From the NCBI GenBank assembly GCA_946613705.1, contig CAMOFU010000129.1, positions 1 to 7,079 on the forward strand: a DNA stretch of 7,079 nt, written 5' to 3'. Within the stretch, counting starts at the first letter, position 1. Every line of letters starts with the position of its first letter. The translations under genes and the position numbers were made by a program. This document shows positions 1-5,394 of the stretch, piece after piece. The notes under the pieces were generated by a model. It had not been told where the DNA came from. It worked only from the letters and a program-made list of their open reading frames with translations, and searched no databases. The stretch is from an uncultured Clostridia bacterium. GTDB lineage: Bacteria > Bacillota > Clostridia > Oscillospirales > Ruminococcaceae.

Positions 1-476
1 TCGTCGATCGGCTGGAACATTGCCTTGATAGCGCCCTTGGGGAAGGTGTCCATATCATCGGCAGGGAAGAAGTCGGGCGACTCGTTTGACATAACGAGCG
101 AAGCGAGCTTGGTGTAACGGCTGTTCCAGTCAGCGTTTACCCACTCTATCTTACCATCGTACTTCTGCTCGAACAGCTCGAGCTCTGTACCCTTGGTAGC
201 ACCCTCGGAGGGGTTTATGTCGTAGTGAGCGAGCCACTTGATGGTCTTGTTTGCAAGCTCACCTGTCAGAGCGTCGTCAGCGGTCAGGTCCTTTACCTGC
301 TCCTTCTGGCCTTCGTTCAGCTCCTTACCGGGGTTGGTGGTGACTGCGGGCTCGTTGCCGCCCTCGCTGGCAGCTGCTGCGTCACCTGTGCTGCTGTCAG
401 AGCTTCCGCAGGCAGAGATGGATGCAGCCATCAGAACTGCGAGTGTAGCAGCAGATAATCTTTTTGCCATTTTCAT
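1..476 (-). CDS. ABC transporter extracellular solute-binding lipoprotein, sugar type (N-terminal part; gene runs off the window)
   Basis: Only the first 158 residues are visible. The start MKMAKRLSAATLAVLMAASI is a signal peptide, followed by a lipobox ISAC with the lipidated cysteine at residue 23. A Ser/Gly/Ala-rich linker follows, typical of surface lipoproteins. The mature part (about residues 77-158) carries TIKWLAHY, IEWVNADWNSRYTKLASLV, SPDFFPADD and AMFQPID. These look like the N-terminal lobe of the family 1 solute-binding proteins that deliver sugars or oligosaccharides to an ABC permease. The ATG at 476 is chosen over the one at 470 because AGGAGG (485-490) sits 8 bases upstream of it. 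A strong promoter and operator-like sites lie upstream. The substrate cannot be read from this fragment, and the permease genes would lie outside the window. Confidence 0.88.
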   Translation of the reverse strand, partial: MKMAKRLSAATLAVLMAASISACGSSDSSTGDAAAASEGGNEPAVTTNPGKELNEGQKEQVKDLTADDALTGELANKTIKWLAHYDINPSEGATKGTELELFEQKYDGKIEWVNADWNSRYTKLASLVMSNESPDFFPADDMDTFPKGAIKAMFQPID

Positions 477-561
477 TTGAAATACCTCCTTAAATCACGG
501 ACATTTCGTCCTACACAGTTAATAACTGCGTGCGCGAGATCGTCATTTCATCTCATAATTA

Positions 562-590
562 ATAATAACAAATTACAAAATAATAGTCAA
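562..590 (-). promoter_or_regulatory. Sigma-A type promoter for the solute-binding protein gene
   Basis: On the minus strand, TTGACT (590-585) and TATTAT (567-562) are separated by 17 bases. Transcription would start near 555, giving a 5' leader of about 80 bases before the ATG at 476. The leader contains a compact dyad CAGTTA-t-TAACTG (516-528). Confidence 0.75.
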
Positions 591-634
591 TCAGCATTTT
601 GCAATATAAATTCTTCATGCTTTTGGTGAATTTG

Positions 635-655
635 CCTATAACCGCGATTTATAGG
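635..655. repeat. Inverted repeat in the solute-binding protein upstream region
   Basis: CCTATAA (635-641) and TTATAGG (649-655) form a perfect 7-base inverted repeat around CCGCGAT. It lies beside the cre-like cluster and upstream of the promoter at 562-590, so it may be an additional regulator site. It has no T-run on either strand and so is not an intrinsic terminator. Confidence 0.4.
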
Positions 656-658
656 GGT

Positions 659-690
659 TGGTTACGTTTTCAGAAAACGATTGCGTTTCA
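659..690 (-). promoter_or_regulatory. Candidate catabolite/LacI-family operator cluster
   Basis: On the minus strand, CTGAAAACGTAACCA (673-659) matches the CcpA cre consensus WTGNAANCGNWNNCW at all but the first position. Directly beside it, TGAAACG-caat-CGTTTTC (690-673) is a near-palindrome of the kind bound by LacI/GalR-family regulators. The cluster lies about 70-100 bases upstream of the -35 element of the solute-binding protein promoter. It fits carbon-source control of a sugar transporter, either by activation from a distance or by blocking a promoter further upstream (see 739-747). The regulator is inferred. Confidence 0.5.
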
Positions 691-738
691 ATTTTGGAAC
701 AATGTCATAAAAAGTTTACATGGCGCACAGCATCGGAA

Positions 739-747
739 ATTATACCA
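739..747 (-). promoter_or_regulatory. Possible second, upstream extended -10 promoter (weak)
   Basis: The minus strand reads TGGTATAAT, an extended -10 element, but no recognisable -35 lies 16-18 bases away. If used, its transcript would start near 732 and cross the operator cluster at about +42 to +73, where a bound repressor could block it. It is reported mainly because the spacing makes sense of the distant operators. Confidence 0.25.
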
Positions 748-775
748 TTTTTAATATATAGAGCTGCGAAAAAAC

Positions 776-1633
776 TCACATTATCAGCGCGAGCTCCTCT
801 CTTGTCAGCCCAGGGTGGAGGGCGCGGTTGATCGCGGACGAGAGCAGGGTGCTGCTGCGGAGTATAAGCTCGTCTATATCCTTCGGGGTCACGATCATGC
901 CTTGAAATTCGGGCGCGATGCTTCCGCCTGCAGCCTCTGCGATGACCGAGCAGTCGGTGACGGTGGGTATCCCGATCGCGCAGGTCGGCACCCCGAGCGT
1001 CGCCTCCGAGAGCTCGGCACGGGCGTTCTCGACACCGCTCCCGGGGGATATGCCGCTGCTGCACAGCTGCACCGTGCTGCCGAGGTGTGCCAGCTGCGAA
1101 CAGGCGAGCGCGTCGATCACCAGCACCAGCTGCGGTCTTGTCTCATCGCACAGAGCCTTCACCACCGATGCGGATTCGATGCCCGTCTGCGCCATGACCC
1201 CCGCCGAGATCACAGTCACCTCCGAGAGCTGCGAGGTGTCGAGCCCGCGGGCAAGGCGCTTGAGGTGCCTTGTCGCAAGTATCCCCGCCGCAGTCCTCGG
1301 CCCGAGACTGTCGGGCGTGATCGCGGTGTTGCCGAGCCCCGCGACCAGTATCCGCTTCGGCAGAGCCGTCAGCCGCGAAAGCTCCCGCACAAGGCAGTCC
1401 TCGCGGGCAGCAGCATCATACAGCCTGTCCGAGAGCCGCCCCTCGCTGCATCTGACGGTGATATATCTGCCGCAGGGCTTGCCGAGCAGCCTTGCCGCAG
1501 CCTCGGTCTGCACATCTATCTCCGTGACCTCAAAGCCCGCGCTCTCATATCTGCGCTCCCGCTTGTCTATGCCCTCGAGCCTGCCCGATGCCTCTGCCCG
1601 CTGATGCGATTCAAGCGCAAGATCTGTCCTCAT
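776..1633 (-). CDS. gpr: GPR, germination protease acting on small acid-soluble spore proteins
   Basis: GPR is the aspartic-type endopeptidase (MEROPS A25) that starts degradation of the DNA-protecting small acid-soluble proteins when spores germinate. The 285-residue product has the family landmarks in order: RTDLALE (2-8), GRYITV (55-60), VAGLGN..TPDSLGP (97-112, Asp108), ISAGVMAQTGIES (142-154), VIDALA (172-177, Asp174), ISPGSGVENARAELS (195-209), IGIPTVTD (220-227) and a C-terminal INRALHPGLTREEL. Asp108 and Asp174 correspond to the two catalytically important aspartates of Bacillus GPR. The ATG at 1633 is preceded by GGGAG at 8 bases; an in-frame upstream extension to 1747 lacks family sequence and crosses the rpsT promoter. 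The protein is shorter than the roughly 370-residue Bacillus enzyme. It begins directly at the conserved RTDLA motif, so the N-terminal propeptide removed in Bacillus is largely absent. It is divergent from rpsT, the usual arrangement, but spoIIP does not follow. Confidence 0.93.
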   Translation of the reverse strand: MRTDLALESHQRAEASGRLEGIDKRERRYESAGFEVTEIDVQTEAAARLLGKPCGRYITVRCSEGRLSDRLYDAAAREDCLVRELSRLTALPKRILVAGLGNTAITPDSLGPRTAAGILATRHLKRLARGLDTSQLSEVTVISAGVMAQTGIESASVVKALCDETRPQLVLVIDALACSQLAHLGSTVQLCSSGISPGSGVENARAELSEATLGVPTCAIGIPTVTDCSVIAEAAGGSIAPEFQGMIVTPKDIDELILRSSTLLSSAINRALHPGLTREELALIM

Positions 1634-1660
1634 TCTATCCTCTCCCTTGCCCGATGTATC

Positions 1661-1697
1661 AATTTGCACAAATAACGAGTGAAAAAATCTGCAAATT
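1661..1697. repeat. Inverted repeat upstream of gpr
   Basis: AATTTGCA (1661-1668) and TGCAAATT (1690-1697) are perfect 8-base inverted repeats separated by 21 bases, about 28-64 bases upstream of the gpr start. Read on the plus strand, the right arm runs into a T-run, but there is no plus-strand gene before it and the loop is long. A regulator site or leader hairpin for gpr is more plausible than a terminator. No convincing SigG promoter was seen near it. Confidence 0.4.
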
Positions 1698-1712
1698 TTT
1701 TTGCCTTGCCTC

Positions 1713-1741
1713 TTGAAATCAGCCGATCCGTGTGTTATAAT
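1713..1741 (+). promoter_or_regulatory. Sigma-A promoter for rpsT
   Basis: TTGAAA (1713-1718) and a perfect TATAAT (1736-1741) are separated by 17 bases. Transcription should begin near 1748, leaving a leader of about 100 bases before rpsT. The promoter lies inside the upstream region of the divergent gpr gene. Confidence 0.85.
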
Positions 1742-1769
1742 ATCCAATGAGGCTTGTTTAAATGGCTGG

Positions 1770-1838
1770 CTGCATTTCCTCTCAGTCGTGCAGTTAGTTT
1801 ATGCGAATAAGTGGGAATTATTCAGAAACTGAGGGAGG
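1770..1838 (+). promoter_or_regulatory. Structured rpsT leader with possible Shine-Dalgarno-sequestering fold
   Basis: CTGCA (1770-1774) pairs with TGCAG (1789-1793), leaving a 14-base loop. Inside that loop, CCTCTCAGT (1778-1786) is complementary to ACTGAG-GG-AGG (1828-1838), with GG bulged. That second segment contains the rpsT Shine-Dalgarno sequence GGGAGG (1833-1838). The two helices would form a pseudoknot-like fold that hides the ribosome binding site. S20 in E. coli is known to be autoregulated at translation; a comparable role here is inferred, and I do not recognise this as a described leader class. Confidence 0.45.
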
Positions 1839-1846
1839 TGTCGGTA

Positions 1847-2101
1847 ATGCCGAACATTAAGTCCGCTAAGAAAAGAGTCAAGGTCATCGAGGCCAAGACA
1901 CTGAGAAACAAGATGATAAAGTCCGATCTCAAGACTGCTCTCAAGAAGGCTGATTCTGCTGTTGCAAACAACACAGCTGATAAGGCCGAGGCTGTCAAGA
2001 CCGCTATCAAGAAGGTGGATATGGCCTGCACAAAGGGCATAATCCACAAGAACAAGGCTGCAAGAAAGAAGTCGCAGCTCGCAAAGTCCCTTAACGCATG
2101 A
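1847..2101 (+). CDS. rpsT: 30S ribosomal protein S20
   Basis: S20 is a primary 16S rRNA-binding protein of the small subunit. The 84-residue product starts MPNIKSAKKRVKV and ends KNKAARKKSQLAKSLNA, both diagnostic. It is Lys/Ala-rich and consistent with the three-helix bundle of the family, whose usual length is about 85-90 residues. The ATG at 1847 is preceded by GGGAGG (1833-1838) at 8 bases; an in-frame GTG at 1811 would add 12 non-family residues and is rejected. The gene has its own promoter (1713-1741) and terminator (2117-2145), so it is monocistronic. It is divergent from gpr, the arrangement conserved in many spore formers. Confidence 0.97.
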   Translation: MPNIKSAKKRVKVIEAKTLRNKMIKSDLKTALKKADSAVANNTADKAEAVKTAIKKVDMACTKGIIHKNKAARKKSQLAKSLNA

Positions 2102-2116
2102 TCTTATGTGTACAGA

Positions 2117-2145
2117 AGCCGACGGGTCAGTCCGTCGGCTTTTTT
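2117..2145 (+). terminator. Intrinsic terminator of rpsT
   Basis: AGCCGACGG (2117-2125) and CCGTCGGCT (2132-2140) form a perfect 9-base stem with a 6-base loop, followed by TTTTT (2141-2145). It begins 15 bases after the rpsT stop codon. Confidence 0.95.
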
Positions 2146-2250
2146 GCGTTCGGGGCTCGGCTTATCGTTATTTTGCCCAAGCGGTGTACTTTGATTTATG
2201 CAATGTGACGAAATTTTAAATTAACTATTTATTTTTATTATAAACCGTTG

Positions 2251-2256
2251 TATAAT
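2251..2256 (+). promoter_or_regulatory. -10 element of a probable promoter for the membrane protein/lipoprotein pair
   Basis: A perfect TATAAT lies 32 bases upstream of the ATG at 2288, in an AT-rich spacer after the rpsT terminator. The -35 region at 17 bases' distance (TTTATT, 2228-2233) matches consensus poorly, so strength and exact use are uncertain. Confidence 0.5.
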
Positions 2257-2287
2257 GATAATAACAAATTATAGGGAGGCGTGCTTT

Positions 2288-2554
2288 ATGAATTTCAGAG
2301 AACTGCTCGATAAGGCAAGGGACATTGAGTTTGACGACATTTTCCCGCTGCACGACAAGGACGCAACGGTAAGGAACCTGCTCATCAACGTGGGCATATA
2401 TCTCGGCGCGATGATATTCGTGATACTGCTGATCGTGCTGCTCGGGCACATCACGGTGCTCGGCGTTATCCTCTGGATAATCGGTGTGGTCGTGGTGTGC
2501 TATTCGCTGGTGGGTATGTTTGCCGACTTATTGAAGTTTATGAAGTATAACTGA
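2288..2554 (+). CDS. Small two-helix membrane protein of unknown function
   Basis: I do not recognise this 88-residue protein. Residues 1-33 form a charged soluble head (MNFRELLDKARDIEFDDIFP, then LHDKDATVRN). Two hydrophobic segments follow, about 34-53 (INVGIYLGAMIFVILLIVLL) and 56-76 (TVLGVILWIIGVVVVCYSLVG). They are separated only by GHI, so it is a tight membrane hairpin with a short basic tail (KFMKYN). The start is fixed by GGGAGG (2274-2279) at 8 bases; an upstream in-frame ATG at 2255 overlaps the -10 element. The stop at 2552-2554 lies 30 bases before the lipoprotein gene on the same strand with no terminator between, so the two are probably cotranscribed. No signal peptide or catalytic motif is visible. 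Confidence 0.8.
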   Translation: MNFRELLDKARDIEFDDIFPLHDKDATVRNLLINVGIYLGAMIFVILLIVLLGHITVLGVILWIIGVVVVCYSLVGMFADLLKFMKYN

Positions 2555-2573
2555 TATACGATATACGATATAC
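2553..2573 (+). repeat. Three tandem copies of GATATAC
   Basis: Three perfect 7-base copies fill most of the 30-base gap between the membrane protein gene and the lipoprotein gene. The first copy overlaps the TGA stop, and the last ends directly before the GGGGA ribosome binding site. A copy-number change would alter intergenic spacing without touching either coding region. Confidence 0.9.
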
Positions 2574-2584
2574 GGGGAAAAAGA

Positions 2585-3835
2585 ATGATGAGAGCTTCTG
2601 CTTTTATTATTGCCGTACTGCTGTCCGCTGCGTTGTGCGGCTGTTCGGAAAATGAGGATAAGAGCGGTGCTGCCGATGCGGCTCCGATCGTCGGTGAAGG
2701 TGCGGCAGCTTCGTTAGCTGATGACGGGGGCGGCTCTCCTGACGAACTGTACGACAGCAATGATGAGGTCATTTTCAGCGCGGAGAATATCGGCGTGATG
2801 AGCCTGACGGATAAGGGGCTGTTCTACAGCAGCGTATCGGGCTCTGCCGACGGTTCGCAGAAGATATTCACCTGCCGCTTCCGCGACTCTGATTCGGGAA
2901 AGATAACAGAGCTCGGCACGATCGGCAATTTTCTCAATGAATCGTCGCATTCAAGGGTGCTCATCGGCGACCACCTTTATACTGTGGTAAATACACGCGG
3001 GAACGATGACGGCGCCAAAATGATATATAACCTGATCGACTGCGATCTGAAAAACGGTACGATGCGCACCTTGGTGAGTGAGCCTGTTTCGTCGCCCTAC
3101 TTCAATATCTTGGGGCACCTTGACGGGGATCTGCTGGCTGTCAGAAGCGACGATGCGGGCACGAGGATAGACAGGTATGATGCCGAAAGCGATTCCTTCG
3201 AGACCCTTCTGAAATATCAGTTCGATAACGATGCGATCGCGGGGGGATCGATCCGCGGGTTATACGGCGGCAATGATATGCTTTTCGTTCTGTGGGTCGA
3301 AATGAACGGAGAGGACGATGTAAAGCTGCTTCTGGACAGCTATGATAAAAGCATGAGCCTTGTCTCGAGCGAGGATATCTCTGCGGTGTGCAGTGCCTCG
3401 GGAGAGGAAATGTCGGTCGAATGCAGGCAGCCTGTTATGGACTTCTTTGACATAAACGGGATACTGTACTACGCAAACAGGAGCATATCAAGGTTTCTCG
3501 GCAAGGTAGGTAAAAACGGGACCGAGCCGATGATGGAGAGCGGGTGTGAAGAATTCAATTCGGCTGAGGCGGTGTCCGACGTGGGAAGCTTAAAGCTGTT
3601 TTACAAAACGGTGTCCGAGGATAATACGGTATATATCCTCAACACCGAAACGGGAGAGCTCAAGGAGACTGCGTTTTTCGCGGGGGGCGAAAACAAGGAA
3701 AAGTATTACATAGCGGGAATGTTTCAATACGGAGATAATGTATTGATACAGATGGAGGATATCAGGGGCAACGTTCCCGATATGCTGGAACCAAAAAGAT
3801 ATTACGTTAAAATTGATGATCTGTTAAAACAATAA
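2585..3835 (+). CDS. Putative lipoprotein with beta-propeller-like repeats, function unknown
   Basis: The 416-residue product begins MMRASAFIIAVLLSAALCGC, a signal peptide with lipobox LCGC. The lipidated residue would be Cys20; Cys at the -2 position is unusual. Residues 21 to about 58 are an acidic, Ala/Gly/Ser-rich linker. The rest has recurring short strand patterns such as DKGLFYSS, GDHLYTVVN, DGDLLAVRS, NDMLFVLWVE, NGILYYAN, NTVYILNTETGE and GDNVLIQME. These resemble WD-like or DUF5050-like propeller blades found in many Clostridial surface lipoproteins. This is pattern reading, not a confirmed family. The ribosome binding site GGGGA (2574-2578) is modest; two adjacent ATGs (2585, 2588) are possible starts. 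It follows the small membrane protein in a probable two-gene unit and ends at a strong terminator. A sensory, binding or envelope-assembly role is possible but not shown. Confidence 0.82.
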   Translation: MMRASAFIIAVLLSAALCGCSENEDKSGAADAAPIVGEGAAASLADDGGGSPDELYDSNDEVIFSAENIGVMSLTDKGLFYSSVSGSADGSQKIFTCRFRDSDSGKITELGTIGNFLNESSHSRVLIGDHLYTVVNTRGNDDGAKMIYNLIDCDLKNGTMRTLVSEPVSSPYFNILGHLDGDLLAVRSDDAGTRIDRYDAESDSFETLLKYQFDNDAIAGGSIRGLYGGNDMLFVLWVEMNGEDDVKLLLDSYDKSMSLVSSEDISAVCSASGEEMSVECRQPVMDFFDINGILYYANRSISRFLGKVGKNGTEPMMESGCEEFNSAEAVSDVGSLKLFYKTVSEDNTVYILNTETGELKETAFFAGGENKEKYYIAGMFQYGDNVLIQMEDIRGNVPDMLEPKRYYVKIDDLLKQ

Positions 3836-3837
3836 AT

Positions 3838-3864
3838 AAAAAGCCTTCCGAGGAAGGCTTTTTT
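3838..3864. terminator. Bidirectional intrinsic terminator between convergent genes
   Basis: AAAAAGCCTTCC (3838-3849) and GGAAGGCTTTTT (3852-3863) form a perfect stem; the central CGAG would form the loop. It has a T-run on the plus strand and, by symmetry, on the minus strand. It starts 2 bases after the lipoprotein stop (plus) and lies 11 bases past the antiporter stop (minus), so it should serve both genes. Confidence 0.94.
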
Positions 3865-3874
3865 GTTTATGCGT

Positions 3875-5080
3875 TTATGCGTTTGCTTGTACGGCTTCTT
3901 CCGCCGCATCTGCGGGCTCGCCGCGGTAGAGCAGCTTCAGGATTATCGGCGTGGCTATCGACGAGACGATTATCAGCAGTATGACCGAGGTGAAGTATTT
4001 CGCGTCCATCATGCCGACCGACAGACCCTTCTGCGAGACTATCAGCGCCACCTCGCCGCGGGTCATCATGCCTACACCGACTTTCAGACTGTCGCGGGTG
4101 CTGTATTTCATCAGTCTGGCTGTAAGGCCGCAGCCGATGACCTTCGAGATCAGCGCCACCAGCACAAAGCATACCGAGAAGAGCAGCAGCTCGGGCGTGA
4201 AGCCGTCAAACTGCGTCTTTATGCCGATGCTCGCAAAGAATACGGGACCGAACATCATGTAGGAGTTTATGTCGATCTTGCGGGCGATGTAGTTGGAGTC
4301 GTGCAGCGAGCAGAGGATAAGCCCCGCCACATATGCGCCCGTGATGTCCGCGATGCCGAAGAATTCCTCGGCTGCATATGCCAGGAACATACACAGTGCC
4401 AGACCGAGTATCGGTACGCGGCGCTGATGCGGATAGCGCTTGTCGATCAGCTTGAAGATGTAGTAGCATACAAAGCCTATCACAAGCGAGAAGCCGATGA
4501 ACAGCAGCGTGTGAATGATAACGTCGATCGGGTGTGAGTCGGGGTTCTTGAAGCCGATGACGAAGGTGAGCACGATTATGCCGATGACATCGTCGATTAT
4601 CGCGGCGCTCGTTATCAGAGTGCCGATGTGCCCTTTGAGCCGCCCGAGCTCCTTCAGAGCCTGGACTGTTATGCCCACCGAGGTCGCAGTCATGATCGTG
4701 CCGATGAATACCGCCCTCAGGAACTGCTCGCTGCCGATGCTGCCGAAGCCGTAAAACGCGCCGTAGAGCGCCGTGCCTCCGCACAGCGGCACCAGTACGC
4801 CGATGCAGGCGATGAGCAGAGCCTTGGGGCCTGTTTTCAAAAGGTCACGCATATTGGTCTCTATGCCCGCGCTGAACATCAGCAGGATAACGCCGATCTC
4901 TGCCATCATAGACAGAAAATCAGACTGCTTCACAAAGCCCAGCATGGAGGGGCCTATGAGCAGTCCTGCCACGATCTCGCCGACTACCTGCGGAGCTTTG
5001 AGCTTGTTAGCCGCCAGCCCGAAGATCTTCGCGCTGAGAAATATCACCGCAAGGTCTCGGAAGAAACCTATTTTGTCCAA
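3875..5080 (-). CDS. CPA2-family monovalent cation/proton antiporter (Kef/NapA type, membrane domain only)
   Basis: The 401-residue protein is almost entirely hydrophobic, with about 11-12 membrane segments, and fits the Na+/H+ exchanger superfamily (PF00999). Landmarks are APQVVGEIVAGLLIGPSMLG (29-48), LMFSAGIE (67-74), AAIIDDVIGI (159-168) with the Asp163-Asp164 pair expected to carry ions, ITGAYVAGLILC (246-257) and MTRGEVALIVSQKG (339-352). The family exchanges Na+ or K+ for H+ across the cytoplasmic membrane. It ends shortly after the membrane domain, with a short Ala/Glu tail and no RCK/TrkA-N domain, so it lacks the regulatory module of full KefB/KefC. The start is a TTG; the family alignment begins there and no upstream in-frame ATG is seen. 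The Shine-Dalgarno sequence is weak (GAAAGAAG). Ion specificity cannot be read from sequence. Confidence 0.92.
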   Translation of the reverse strand: MDKIGFFRDLAVIFLSAKIFGLAANKLKAPQVVGEIVAGLLIGPSMLGFVKQSDFLSMMAEIGVILLMFSAGIETNMRDLLKTGPKALLIACIGVLVPLCGGTALYGAFYGFGSIGSEQFLRAVFIGTIMTATSVGITVQALKELGRLKGHIGTLITSAAIIDDVIGIIVLTFVIGFKNPDSHPIDVIIHTLLFIGFSLVIGFVCYYIFKLIDKRYPHQRRVPILGLALCMFLAYAAEEFFGIADITGAYVAGLILCSLHDSNYIARKIDINSYMMFGPVFFASIGIKTQFDGFTPELLLFSVCFVLVALISKVIGCGLTARLMKYSTRDSLKVGVGMMTRGEVALIVSQKGLSVGMMDAKYFTSVILLIIVSSIATPIILKLLYRGEPADAAEEAVQANA

Positions 5081-5089
5081 TTTGATACA

Positions 5090-5117
5090 CTTCTTTCTGT
5101 TTGCTTCTTTCTGTTTC
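5090..5117 (-). repeat. Tandem duplication in the antiporter leader
   Basis: Two adjacent 14-base units, CTTCTTTCTGTTTG (5090-5103) and CTTCTTTCTGTTTC (5104-5117) on the plus strand, differ only at the last base. On the transcribed strand each reads AAACAGAAAGAAG, so the purine-rich stretch that may act as the weak ribosome binding site is present twice between promoter and TTG start. Confidence 0.9.
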
Positions 5118-5127
5118 GTACCATACC

Positions 5128-5156
5128 ATTATAATACTATATATCGGAATTTGCAA
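5128..5156 (-). promoter_or_regulatory. Sigma-A promoter for the antiporter gene
   Basis: On the minus strand, TTGCAA (5156-5151) and a perfect TATAAT (5133-5128) are separated by 17 bases. Transcription would start near 5121, giving a leader of about 40 bases that consists mostly of the duplicated purine-rich unit. Confidence 0.7.
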
Positions 5157-5259
5157 GCGGAAAAGCGACATTTTGGAGCATTAAACAATTTTGACCCGTC
5201 CCCCGCACCGCTGCGCACGCATTTCATACAATGACGGAAGAACGGGAGAAAAAATAGTA
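5157..5259. other. Divergent spacer segment without recognised gene
   Basis: This lies between the promoters of the antiporter (minus) and the coiled-coil membrane protein (plus). It contains a GC-rich patch at about 5193-5220 in an otherwise AT-rich spacer. I see no ORF with a ribosome binding site, no terminator and no RNA gene on either strand. Confidence 0.5.
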
Positions 5260-5277
5260 AAATAAATGAAATAAATA
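5260..5277 (+). repeat. Tandem pair of AAATAAATG-like units
   Basis: AAATAAATG (5260-5268) is followed directly by AAATAAATA (5269-5277). The pair lies 13 bases upstream of the -35 element at 5290, where an AT-rich UP-like element could act; that role is speculative. Confidence 0.75.
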
Positions 5278-5289
5278 CGTCAAAAATGA

Positions 5290-5318
5290 TTGACAAACAG
5301 TGAGCTTTGTGTTATACT
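5290..5318 (+). promoter_or_regulatory. Strong sigma-A promoter for the coiled-coil membrane protein gene
   Basis: A perfect TTGACA (5290-5295) and TATACT (5313-5318) are separated by 17 bases. TG at 5310-5311 adds an extended -10. Transcription would start near 5325, leaving a leader of about 70 bases. Confidence 0.88.
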
Positions 5319-5342
5319 GAAAATGATAAGTCATATACCCGT

Positions 5343-5357
5343 GTGCCGCAGCGGCAC
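5343..5357 (+). promoter_or_regulatory. Perfect GC-rich hairpin or dyad in the 5' leader
   Basis: GTGCCGC-A-GCGGCAC is a perfect palindrome with one central base, about 18-33 bases after the predicted transcription start and 23 bases before the ribosome binding site (5381-5386). It has no T-run, so it is not a terminator. It could be a regulator operator downstream of the promoter or an RNA-stabilising 5' hairpin. Confidence 0.7.
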
Positions 5358-5394
5358 GGACGGTGTTTTCATTATATTGTAAGGGGTAGATAAT

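Noticed and set aside
815..1675. Long plus-strand open frames (815-1675 and 918-1604) opposite gpr
   Set aside because: They lie antisense to a gene with clear GPR motifs, have no good ribosome binding site and give Arg/Ser-rich low-complexity products typical of GC-rich shadow frames.
1661..1705. Plus-strand terminator formed by AATTTGCA/TGCAAATT plus a T-run
   Set aside because: The stem is AT-rich with a 21-base loop, and no plus-strand gene lies upstream to be terminated.
1634..1712. SigG/SigF promoter for gpr
   Set aside because: I looked for GNATR-like -35 and CATNNTA-like -10 elements on the minus strand and found only partial matches (for example CAAATTG near 1662-1668) without a good partner.
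3863..4537. Plus-strand open frames opposite the antiporter (3863-4537, 4628-5134)
   Set aside because: They are antisense to a clear CPA2 antiporter, are rich in His/Gln/Asp/Arg and have no ribosome binding sites. The first begins inside the terminator T-run.
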